Made by a program: the position numbers and the translations under genes. This document shows, piece by piece, positions 55,667 through 64,000 of a stretch of DNA of 64,000 bases. The notes under the pieces are model-generated. The model made no database searches, was not told where the DNA came from, and was given only the letters and a program-made list of their open reading frames with translations. Source of the stretch: Adiantum capillus-veneris (taxonomy: Eukaryota > Streptophyta > Polypodiopsida > Polypodiales > Pteridaceae); the NCBI GenBank assembly GCA_014529385.2, contig CM043947.1, positions 130,841,891-130,905,890 on the forward strand, written 5' to 3'. Within the stretch, counting starts at the first letter, position 1. Every line of letters begins with the position of its first letter.

Positions 55667-56554
55667 ATGAGGAAGACAAACGAAAAAGCCGACCCCCTAG
55701 AGGATGCCATTCGAAAATGCAAAGAGGAAATGACGGAGACCATCACCAAGATGAACCGCAATCTTTGGGGCACAATAAACATTCTCGAAGGACGTGTGCT
55801 GATCCAAGAGAGCACGCTGGAAGACCGAGTGATGACCCAAGAGGAAGAGATCACGTCACTCAAGAAAGAACTCGTCGAAGTCCGATCAAGAAACACACTG
55901 GAAGAGGGTGAACTGCAACCCTCAGTAATTGAAGAAATCAACACGATCAAGGAACAAGTATGGGCCATCAAAGAGGGAGAAGAACAGCACAAAGAAATGA
56001 CGACTTCTTGGGTGGATGTTCTTACCAAAACCCAACAGAAGGCAGACGAAGCCGAAAAATGGATCAAGGTGGCCAAGAAAGGAAAAGACAAGGAGATAAC
56101 GTCCACGTCCACACCCAACAACATCATTAACCAGACACTAGAGGAGGGGCAGAGGAGAAGGGTGCGCGCCTTACATGTGAGAATTTGCGGTCTTAAAGAC
56201 AAAGGCAATGTGGACGAAGAAGTAAAAGAACTCACAGCCTTGATGGGGATTCATGAGCCGACACACACAAGGGCATGGAGAGTGGGCAACATAAAGAAAA
56301 ATGGAGGCAGTGGAGAAACCTCAAAAGAAAGAGCACTCATCCTCCATTTTCCCTCCATGGAAGCAAAGAAGTCATTCTTGAAGAAAAGACCAACTCTTAA
56401 AGAGACTGGCATCTTTCTTGGGGACGATCTCACCCTCTCGCAGATTGCTCATATGCAGGAGGTAATGCCGGAGATTAGAGCGGCAAGGGGAAAAGGCAAT
56501 ACCGCTTTTTACCAAGACGAAAAAGTGGTAATACTTGAGCGACGCTCCACATGA
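55667..56554 (+). CDS. LINE ORF1 protein, 295 aa, coiled-coil
   Basis: An intact frame. Residues about 5-150 are dominated by Glu/Lys/Ile heptads (EEMTETITKMNRN, EEEITSLKKELVEVRS, NTIKEQVWAIKEGEEQ), predicting a long coiled coil for trimer formation as in L1 ORF1. Residues about 163-280 (RVRALHVRICGLKDKG..., ALILHFPSMEAKKSFLKKRP, IFLGDDLTLSQ) look like an RRM-plus-CTD nucleic-acid-binding unit. The ORF ends 30 bp before ORF2 starts. Its role would be binding element RNA. The assignment rests on layout and motifs, not on a search. Confidence 0.75.
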   Translation: MRKTNEKADPLEDAIRKCKEEMTETITKMNRNLWGTINILEGRVLIQESTLEDRVMTQEEEITSLKKELVEVRSRNTLEEGELQPSVIEEINTIKEQVWAIKEGEEQHKEMTTSWVDVLTKTQQKADEAEKWIKVAKKGKDKEITSTSTPNNIINQTLEEGQRRRVRALHVRICGLKDKGNVDEEVKELTALMGIHEPTHTRAWRVGNIKKNGGSGETSKERALILHFPSMEAKKSFLKKRPTLKETGIFLGDDLTLSQIAHMQEVMPEIRAARGKGNTAFYQDEKVVILERRST

Positions 56555-56584
56555 CGGTGCGAGACTTATGGGACCACACTCAAA

Positions 56585-57834
56585 GTGGCTGCCTGGAACT
56601 GCAATGGATCTATGCGTCTTGATGTGGGTGCTTTTGAGGATAGCTTTACTGGAAGAGACATCATCTTTTATTCTGAGACACACCAGGCCCCTGGGCAATC
56701 CATGCCTCACATCAGTGGATATAGGTGGGAGACAGCCTACAGACAGGAGACACGCTTAGAGCACAGAGGGCGGGGCTCGGGAGGAGTGACAGTGTTATTT
56801 AGAGAGGATCTGCAGCCACTGATATATATAGCCCGCAGGGATGAGCAGGCTAGGTACATGTGGGTGAGACTGAAAGCAGAGACAGGCAGATACCTCTATC
56901 TAGCTATTTGTTACTTTCCCCCGAGTACATCAGTTTATGCACCACCCAGAGGACAGTCCCCTTTCTCTATTTTGGATGATGACATATGGGAGTTCTCTAG
57001 GGACGGTGACATTATCATCCTCGGGGACTTCAATGCTAGGACTGCACATCACCAGGCAGTGTTTTATGATACTTCAGAGGAGATGCTAAGAGAGATAGAG
57101 GTGGCAGAGACGGGCCTTTCTAGACTATCACACGATATGGAATATACTGAGTATGGGCGACACCTGATAGACATGGGCACTGCACATGGATTGGCCATCT
57201 TGAACGGCCTACAAAGATTTCCTGCTGTGCGGGAGGCTTTACATGCTTCCCACACAGACATGGAGCCAGCACGGTGGACTATGTCATGGCACAACCGAAT
57301 CTCATCTCTAGTATCGAGGATCTCAATGTTGGGCCCAGACCGGTCGGGGTGGCGGTGGATCATGCTCTGGTGTCAATGACCATCTCCTTCCATTTGAGTG
57401 CAACACACAGGCCACGAGTAGCAGCCCCTACTCGCTACACATTCACAAGGTAGACGGACTCTGTATACATGGACGGAATCTACAGACTCCTATGCACTGA
57501 GGACCCGGGCGACCTCTGGAGGAGCTAACTAATATACTGACACAGACATTACATGAGGCAGCAGGTGAAGCATACCCACACACCCAGCCTGAGTAGAGCC
57601 GCCGATTTGGGAGCATGCCTCAGAACAACTGGTACGATAAGGAGTGCCGCCAGACCAGAGCCAGACATTAGAGGGAGGTGCTGTTGGGGGGCGTCACTCA
57701 CAGACAGTCACAGATGGACTTCCGACGCCTGGTGCGGCGGAAGAAGAGGGCTTTTTTGGCTAGACTCGAGTAGGATCTATATCAGCTATTCTTGAGTCAA
57801 GACTCGCGTGAGGCGTGGCGGCTCTTTCATGAGC

Positions 57835-57840
<6 letters not shown>
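56585..57840 (+). pseudogene. LINE ORF2 N-terminal part: APE endonuclease and linker, frameshifted
   Basis: AP-endonuclease motifs appear in order: AAWNCNG, FYSETH, GSGGVTVLFRED and ILGDFNAR. All are in one frame to about 57265. The frame then shifts and the last motifs (STVDYVMAQ, VAVDHALVS) are read in another frame. A stop follows near 57451. The linker (NWYDKECR, RRLVRRKKRAFLARLE, SREAWRLFHEQ) lies in decayed frames up to the poly-C run. The endonuclease would nick target DNA, but this copy cannot make an intact ORF2. Confidence 0.8.

Positions 57841-57872
<32 letters not shown>
57838..57872. repeat. 35-base poly-C run inside LINE ORF2
   Basis: A C homopolymer between the linker and the RT domain. 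It would encode polyproline and probably contributes to the loss of frame. Its length may be inaccurate. Confidence 0.9.
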
Positions 57873-57998
57873 TGCTATTTCCTCCACAGAGACCTGGGGT
57901 CAGTATGCATCATCTTTGTACACAATACCTGAACAACCGCCCCTCCCCAACCCCCCCCCGACCCATGCCCACATACATGTGTCTTTTTCACTGCTGAG

Positions 57999-60368
57999 AT
58001 GGTGAAGAAAGCCATTGACAGGATGAAGACTGGGAGAGCATATGATCATGAGGGCCTAGTAGCTGAGCATTTCATGCATACCAAAGACCTACTAGCAGAG
58101 CTTCTAGCAGTTATGTTTAACCGTGCCATGTGTGAGGGCCTACCGGACACTTGGAACCTATCTACAATCGTACCTATCTTCAAATCAGGAGACCCCATGG
58201 AGCCTGGGAATTATCGCACTATTATGATTGGGCACACATTGGCACGGTTGTATGCATCCATTCTTGAGCAACAGCTGAGTAGATGGGCAGAGAGGGAAGG
58301 AATACGTGCAACTGCGCAGGCAGGATTCAGGAGTGGCTTCTCTACTCTTGACCATATCCTAACACTCAGGGCCATCATCGAGGAAGGCAGATCTCATGGG
58401 AGACGGATCTATTGTAGCTCTGTGGACTTCCGCAAAGCTTTCGACACGGTACCCAGAGCTAGACTGATGCGCAGATTACAGGAAATGGGAGTACCCACAG
58501 AACTCATTTGGGGGATCATGGCATTGTACAGATCAGTAGTAGGGCATGTACGCACCCTGGAGGGACTTTCTACACCGGTTCACTCCACTATTGGGGTGAA
58601 GCAGGGCTGCCTTCTCTCTCCCACTCTTTTCGGTATGTATGTGGATGAGATTTCTGACTACATTGACAGCGATGGGGATAAAGGTGCTCAGTTGGCAGGG
58701 ACATGGATTCCACTTTTGTTATATGTTGATGACATAGTGTTGATCTCCGAATCCCCAGAGGGAATGCAACGTCAATTGGATGCTCTGCATACGTTTGCCC
58801 ACGAAAGTGGTTTGTCTGTCAACCTGGGTAAAACCAAGGTTATGGTGTTTAATACCACCCCACAGTGGATCAGGAGGTCAACACCTACACTCACATACGG
58901 CCAGGAGACTGTGGAGTACACAGGCGCTTACACCTACCTTGGAGTGGTTTTTAGCGGACCTACATTCTCACTCAGAAGAGCAGTAGAAACCAGACTTACT
59001 AAAGCCCACGCAGCATTGGGTAGATTGGAGAGGATGTGTTCGCAGGTTCAGTTTCAGGAGCCCCGGACGAAGCTCTGGCTCTTTGACACCTTGGTGGCTT
59101 CAGCATTGCTCTATGGAACCGAGATATGGGGACCTTCACTGGATCACCACGGGAGGACGGGTCGCTCAGACGGATGGGGGAACATGGAGAAACCTCTCGT
59201 CTCTATGATCTTGCGGATCATTAGAGCCAAGGCATCAGTACCACGGGCCATTATCCGAGCAGAGCTAGCAGCCCCCCCACTTGTGGTGGAGGCGCTCACC
59301 AGATCAGTCTCCTTCATAAACCGCACATGGGCACTTCCTAGAGACAGATATGCTCGCATAGCACTTGAATCCTCTCGACAGTTAGCCATACAAGGAGATA
59401 CAACATGCTGGTATGCGAAGATGACATCATGGTTTCAGGCACATGGGTTCAGCATAGACCGGCTGCCACCATTCCATTACTCATTGGATGCACCATCTCT
59501 CACCCTTACACAGTCAGAGATCACCAAGCTCATACGCCAAGACCTGACCCAGCTAGACACCAGAAGGACATGGATACAACTAGCACAGGAATTGGGCACG
59601 AAGATGGCTTTTTACAAAGACCACCTTCTCCAGCTTACGGAAGATGGTTTTGTGGCGAGACCCAGATACATGGATACCCACTTGTCTCATGGTATACGAT
59701 GTACTATTGGCCAGTTACGCACATCTTCTCACCAGTTGCGGATTGAGACTAGGAGATACAGTGGAGTACCAGCAGAGGACAGGACATGCCCCTTGTGTAA
59801 CATGGAACCTGAGACAGAGCTACACTATACATGTCGCTGCCCCGTTTACTACGAGATACGAGGCCGCTTCCATTGCTTGTTCAGAGAAGGTTTTGGACCA
59901 CTCTCAAGAGTCATGGGATACGAAGACCAGAGATGTCTGGGTTTGTTCTTGCTCAAGCTGCGCAGACACAGAGATAGCCTGATGAATGGCGAGGCTAACC
60001 AGTCTCAAAGACAGATCACAGACTTCTTCAGAGCAGACACGGGACAGCCGCAAGAGCCACTCCCACAGCAGAGCTCCCCCTCGTCTCACACCAGAGGCAC
60101 ACTGATTGACCGAGCGATTGAACTGGGGAAATCCAGACGCCCGCAACTGCGAAGAACTACACAGCATCGACGGAGGCTACGAAAGAAAATTCGGAGCACA
60201 CTGGCCAGGCATGCACGACGCCTAGTCAGACTACTAACCATGGAGGAAGTTGATGAGATCCGCCAACGACCGATGCTAGATTCTTGTGATTCAGCTATCC
60301 CAACAAGCCGCCCATTTTTTTGCTTAGTCTTTTGCTTGGTTCACATCGCTCAACTTAGGACCCCATAG
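57999..60368 (+). CDS. LINE ORF2 C-terminal part: reverse transcriptase and CCHC, 789 codons open
   Basis: An open frame covering the RT and C-terminus. RT motifs include VPIFKSGDPMEPGNYRTI, AQAGFRSGFSTLDHILTLRA, VDFRKAFDTVPRARLM, GVKQGCLLSPTLFGMYVDE and the catalytic YVDD at residues 242-245. Next come NLGKTKVMVFN and YLGVVFSG, then ASALLYGTEIWGP. A zinc-knuckle-like CPLC...HYTCRC with C597, C600, H609 and C614 is near the end. The first Met is probably not the natural start, since the frame should continue from APE. No RNase H domain was seen. Confidence 0.85.
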   Translation: MVKKAIDRMKTGRAYDHEGLVAEHFMHTKDLLAELLAVMFNRAMCEGLPDTWNLSTIVPIFKSGDPMEPGNYRTIMIGHTLARLYASILEQQLSRWAEREGIRATAQAGFRSGFSTLDHILTLRAIIEEGRSHGRRIYCSSVDFRKAFDTVPRARLMRRLQEMGVPTELIWGIMALYRSVVGHVRTLEGLSTPVHSTIGVKQGCLLSPTLFGMYVDEISDYIDSDGDKGAQLAGTWIPLLLYVDDIVLISESPEGMQRQLDALHTFAHESGLSVNLGKTKVMVFNTTPQWIRRSTPTLTYGQETVEYTGAYTYLGVVFSGPTFSLRRAVETRLTKAHAALGRLERMCSQVQFQEPRTKLWLFDTLVASALLYGTEIWGPSLDHHGRTGRSDGWGNMEKPLVSMILRIIRAKASVPRAIIRAELAAPPLVVEALTRSVSFINRTWALPRDRYARIALESSRQLAIQGDTTCWYAKMTSWFQAHGFSIDRLPPFHYSLDAPSLTLTQSEITKLIRQDLTQLDTRRTWIQLAQELGTKMAFYKDHLLQLTEDGFVARPRYMDTHLSHGIRCTIGQLRTSSHQLRIETRRYSGVPAEDRTCPLCNMEPETELHYTCRCPVYYEIRGRFHCLFREGFGPLSRVMGYEDQRCLGLFLLKLRRHRDSLMNGEANQSQRQITDFFRADTGQPQEPLPQQSSPSSHTRGTLIDRAIELGKSRRPQLRRTTQHRRRLRKKIRSTLARHARRLVRLLTMEEVDEIRQRPMLDSCDSAIPTSRPFFCLVFCLVHIAQLRTP

Positions 60369-60439
60369 TATATATCTTTTTTTTGTACTGTTGTTAGGTT
60401 ATTTTGTTACTCTGACTTTGTATCAGATCCACCACTTTG

Positions 60440-60532
60440 TAACTTTCGGGTCTCATAGGTCATTATGGCCTTTTGAAGACGTTAATATAACATTTCATTT
60501 CATTTCATTTCTCTCTCTCTCTCTCTCTCTCT
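60440..60532 (+). repeat. LINE 3' end and tail
   Basis: CGGGTCTCATAGGTCATTAT, GAAGACGTTAATATAAC, then (ATTTC)3-4 and a CT run (60512-60532). It resembles 14271-14351. Confidence 0.7.
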
Positions 60533-61835
60533 GGATAGTTTCCTAGGACGTTAAAATTCTCTATTTCTTCTTCCCCCCCCCCCCCCCCCCCCCCCGGCCA
60601 CACACACACACACATCTAGCTTATATTACCCAAGGCATGCCAATACCAATTATCATGGGAATACTTCAAGTTCCAAGCAATAATTTATGTCATCTCAGTG
60701 AATGTCACAGCATGATAGAAACTCGTCAACTTCTAGGACTTCCATCATGTGGTGGATCTTATAGGCCTATCTTACACTCATCAACATTGTACTTTCCCTA
60801 TGCATTAATTCTACATCGTGTTGGACAACAATTTTTCTCCTATCCATGATGATACCGACGTTGAATGCTTTGATTTACATGCTAGCAACAAAGTCATCAT
60901 AGACATGTAATATGTATTTACAACTTGATACTTGCCATCATTGTGAAGGCTCCCCCTCCAATCCACAAAAACCACATGGTAAGGGAAGTATAACAAACAG
61001 ACAACCTAAATAAACAATCCTTCCTTTTTTTGGTCTTAGTGGCAAGGTAACTTGGAAAGCTTCCAATGCCCTCTCTTCGAAAGACACATAGCTAAGCAAA
61101 GATCCATCAATAGTCTTTTCAATATCCCACTTGCAAATGCAAGAGCATTTGAAACCACTCAAATTGCACCAGAAAATTTAAAACCTAAACACCTTTTAAA
61201 ACCCTTTTTTTATTTTTTGGCCTTACAATTGTGAGTGGAGATGTTATATTAACTTAAAAGAATGTACAATGAACCTCAAGCACTACATGTGCCTTGGGGG
61301 AGTAGTTTTTTCAAAAGAGGGATGTACAATTCATGAGTAGGAGATCTAGTCTTTTCCTTATCCAGCCACTCTTGTCACAAAATCAATGGTTTTCTCTATC
61401 CTAGAGGGCACCTTTGGAGCAGTCGATGCAACTTAGTGCATGTATCCATTCTTCAACTTGTGCATTGGTCACTCCATGTAGACGTTTTTTTAATCTAAAC
61501 ACCATTTAGTTCATCTTATTGTTAAGACTAAATTTTCCTTATTCTTGAATAATTATCTAGTTTGGGACACAACTAAATGTTTTTCTTGCTTCAGATTGCT
61601 ATAATGGATTAATGATCCCTTTGAACAGTGGGATAACACATACTTTATTTTGCTGGTTATGTATTCTTCATATCAACTTCTTTTGATAACCTAAATATAT
61701 GCTAGTATATTACTTAAATTTAAAGATTTGATCAAGATAAAAATGGTTAGAAATGTGAGTTTTAGGCTATGAATACGAGATGGTTCACTTGAATGACGTA
61801 AACTACTAAGTATTTTCTTGAGATATTTCTAAGTT
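60533..61835. other. Intergenic DNA without recognised gene
   Basis: It contains a poly-C run (60574-60596) followed by (CA)n, then AT-rich sequence. Short ORFs have no recognisable domain. Confidence 0.55.
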
Positions 61836-62161
61836 TGTTGGGGTGTGTGACACATCTGCACCACCAAGTAGTGGAAACCCCCTCTACTTTGAAAGCCTAC
61901 ACATTGACATCATTGCTTACATCATCATATGTTCTGCCTCTACTCTACAAAAGAAGCTTAAGCTACACACTTTGCATCCACTCATATTGCAAGCATTTGA
62001 ACCCACTTTGTATCCACCATTCGCATTTTAGTTTGTCCTCAATCTACTTATGATTTGTTACCTCCATTGGTGTCAATTCTCTCTCTAATCTCTTGTGATT
62101 AGCACACTAATTACTCTATGAATGACACACTCTCATTTCCGCCATAACCCTATCCCTTTCA
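61836..62161 (+). repeat. 5' LTR of the right-edge element
   Basis: About 326 bp from TGTTGGGGTGTG to CCCTTTCA, two bases before the PBS. Confidence 0.75.
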
Positions 62162-62163
62162 TG

Positions 62164-62175
62164 TGGTATCAAAGC
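62164..62175 (+). other. PBS TGGTATCAAAGC
   Basis: An iMet-type variant shared with several other families in this window. Confidence 0.85.
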
Positions 62176-63796
62176 GAACGGTTCACAATTAGGCCTACTA
62201 ATCTCTTTTCTATGATTATCATCAATAGCTTAAATTGATTGCGTTTAGTCCCCATTGAATTTTCATTTTTTTAATGTCTAATTAGTTTTTAATTAGTTAG
62301 TGTGGGCATGTTCTTGTGTCTACCTCTTGAGCCACTACCCTTCTAATTGATTTCAACTCACTTAGCCATGGGTTGTCCTACTTAGTATTCTCTAATAAGT
62401 TTGTGCATCTTGCACTTAATTAGTCTTAAGTTGCATTAATAATTGAATCCAAATCACATCTATTTTGTGTATGTGCATGTGGATTCCTTGTTGCATAGGC
62501 TCTCTAATGAGCTCTCAATCAATGAGTTCTGAGGTCATTAGCCCCTTCAATTCTTTTGCTAAAGATATGTGTGCATGCTTGCATAAAGTCCTATCAAAGA
62601 TGAGTTTTATTGCCTTATTTTGGAATTCTAATCACACAAGCAACCACGAGCACCTTGGATAGGGGTTGACCTCTATTGTTAGCCTAGCGGGTTGTGGGTT
62701 CATATTTGCGGTGCTATTTTAAGCATACATCATGGATAGAATTTAGGGCTAACACTCAACTCCAAGACAAAGTTCTTTGGGTCCGTTGGCAGTCTTCACG
62801 ATCTATCAGGCTTCCCTTACTTGCCTGACACCTTGCCCGACTGTCTGATCTACCCACACAATATGTGGTTGCCCACTGCCTAGAGGCAACCCACAATCCC
62901 TTTGGCCTGGATCTCTTTCTTGGCACTCTTTCACACGAGCTATGCGCACCAATCCATAAGGTTACTCCACATAAGTTTGGATAAAGTCACATTGTGCATT
63001 TGGCTCTCCAATTTTACTAGCAGAACCCTCAAGGCCTCCAACCTTATCAAAGGGAGTAGTCCCACAACAATAGACAAAAGTTTTGTATATGCAATGTATG
63101 TGAAATTCAATCCCAAGATTGTAAAAAACAACAATAGCTTCATACCATGCACAAATTTGTCTCTGCATTTTAACGCACCACTTGCATTCACATTTGCATT
63201 GGATTAAGGCATGAACGCTTGGATTTATAAAGAGAAAAATTGTAAAAGGATCAAGCACCCTATCACAGGTAAGATCATTTTCAACAACATATTATTTAGA
63301 AAATTTTTTGGTACGCATGCCATGCCGACATGGACATTCACTTTTGACGACTTTGACAACACACTTTGAGGGGAGGAGAAGCATCCACCTCAACAAAAAC
63401 TTTGCAGCCGACATCGTAAACAAAACAACAATGACAAATGTTGTAAAGATTTGAAGTAGGCATTCACCTTTGGCCTTCCCACACTGGAGGCACACACAAA
63501 CACATTTGTAAGCACCATTTGACTTTTGACCTACCACCTAGTTGCCTACCATTCTCTAGGGGAGGTGTTTTTTTATCCTACACCCAGTTGACAAATCTCT
63601 AGGGAGGATGTTTGACTTTGATCCTACTCCACCTAGTTGCCTACCATTCTCTAGGGGAGGTGTATTTTGATCCTACACCCAATTGACAAATCTCTAGGGA
63701 GGATGTTTGACTTCGATCTTACATCTTGCTGTTAAATTGTCTAGAGGAGGATATCTTTTATTATTTGGGTGCTACTATGACACACACGGGGAGGCT
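62176..63796 (+). other. Internal region of the right-edge element
   Basis: AT-rich, with no recognised protein domain. ORFs at 62902-63207 (plus) and 63258-62962 (minus) are unrelated to known families as far as I can see. A 95-bp tandem repeat lies near its 3' end. Confidence 0.5.
63536..63725. repeat. 95-bp tandem repeat, two copies
   Basis: ACCTAGTTGCCTACCATTCT...AAATCTCTAGGGAGGATGTT starts at 63536 and again at 63631, with few differences. Confidence 0.85.
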
Positions 63797-64000
63797 TTTT
63801 GGGGTGTGTGACACCACCAACTAGTGGAAACCTCCTCTACTTTGGAAGCCTACACTTTGACATCATTGCTTACATAATCAGATGCTCTTTTTCTACTCTA
63901 TAAAAGATGCCAAAGCTACACACTTTGCATCCATTCATATCCCAAGCATTTGAGCCCACTTTGTATGCACCATTTTCATTCTAATATGTCATTAATCTAC
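63797..64000 (+). repeat. 3' LTR (partial) of the right-edge element
   Basis: The first ~204 bp of the second LTR copy; the remainder is outside the window. Confidence 0.75.

Larger units (their letters stand above)
55525..60532 (+). mobile_element. Damaged non-LTR retrotransposon (LINE): ORF1, APE-RT ORF2, CCHC, tail
   Basis: ORF1 (55667-56554) precedes ORF2, which has an APE endonuclease, RT and a C-terminal CCHC. The 3' end has an (ATTTC)n-like tail and a CT run. The 5' limit is unknown; I start it after the low-complexity block, which may itself be part of it. ORF2 is split by frameshifts in APE and by a poly-C run in the linker. No LTRs were found, and no target duplication was identified. 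Confidence 0.85.
61836..64000 (+). mobile_element. Small LTR element cut by the right window edge
   Basis: The LTR at ~61836-62161 recurs at ~63797-64000 and runs off the window. Both copies share GGGGTGTGTGACAC, CCTCTACTTTGRAAGCCTAC and GCTACACACTTTGCATCCA. The PBS TGGTATCAAAGC lies at 62164-62175, and purine-rich CACGGGGAGG precedes the second LTR. The internal region of about 1.6 kb shows no gag or pol, so it is probably non-autonomous. The orientation is plus. Confidence 0.8.

Noticed and set aside
55268-55679. Several minus-strand Glu/Arg- and Gly-rich ORFs upstream of the LINE
   Set aside because: They are translations of CT and poly-C low-complexity DNA.
63536-63725. CRISPR-like repeat array
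   Set aside because: Only two 95-bp direct repeats without short spacers, in a plant LTR element.

Overview
The window looks like a land-plant nuclear genome with a very large, transposon-rich chromosome. A fern or other large-genome seed-free plant, or a gymnosperm, fits best; the species cannot be named from the sequence. The evidence is chromodomain Ty3/gypsy elements, tRNA-primed LTR elements with 5-bp target duplications, telobox motifs (AAACCCTAA), a plant-style split nuclear gene and very frequent (CT)n tracts.

Only one host gene is convincingly present. It is a ZCCHC17-like (PNO40-like) S1 and CCHC zinc-knuckle RNA-binding protein on the + strand, in three coding exons: 6293-7144, 7398-7628 and 53450-53926. 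All junctions are AG|GT-type and phase 0, and the joined protein is about 519 aa. Intron 1 is 253 bp. Intron 2 is 45,821 bp and holds nearly all the transposons in the window.

Region by region: 1-6292 is gene-poor upstream DNA with microsatellites and remnants of LTR elements. 6293-7628 carries exons 1 and 2. 7629-53449 is the giant intron. In order, the intron holds a solo LTR (8851-10091, nested in an older remnant), a second solo LTR (10495-11257), a non-autonomous LTR element with perfect TSD (11576-14223), a LINE-tail fragment, and a + strand gypsy 5' fragment (14550-16093). Next comes a degraded minus-strand gypsy (16094-17587 and 25528-27171), split by a 7.9-kb element with three LTRs and two internal regions (17588-25527). 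An LTR remnant follows (27172-28391). Then comes a nested gypsy complex (28427-48027) containing an almost intact, young chromovirus (29951-38649, 1704-aa gag-pol) and a second gypsy (from 41589). A gag-only LTR element (48081-~51526) is last, interrupted by a solo LTR (50686-51392). 53450-53926 is exon 3. Downstream lie CT- and C-rich low-complexity DNA, a damaged non-LTR retrotransposon (ORF1, split APE/RT ORF2, 55667-60532), and a small LTR element cut by the right edge (61836-64000).

Insertion order can be read from nesting and target duplications. Most internal elements lie antisense to the host gene. Several unrelated LTR families share two features: sense-strand (CT)n downstream of the TATA box, and in the gypsy group a conserved ATACCGAAAGGGGCGCC core. 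The observations most worth a second look are the giant intron, the three-LTR tandem element with its conserved unknown internal ORFs, and these shared LTR motifs.
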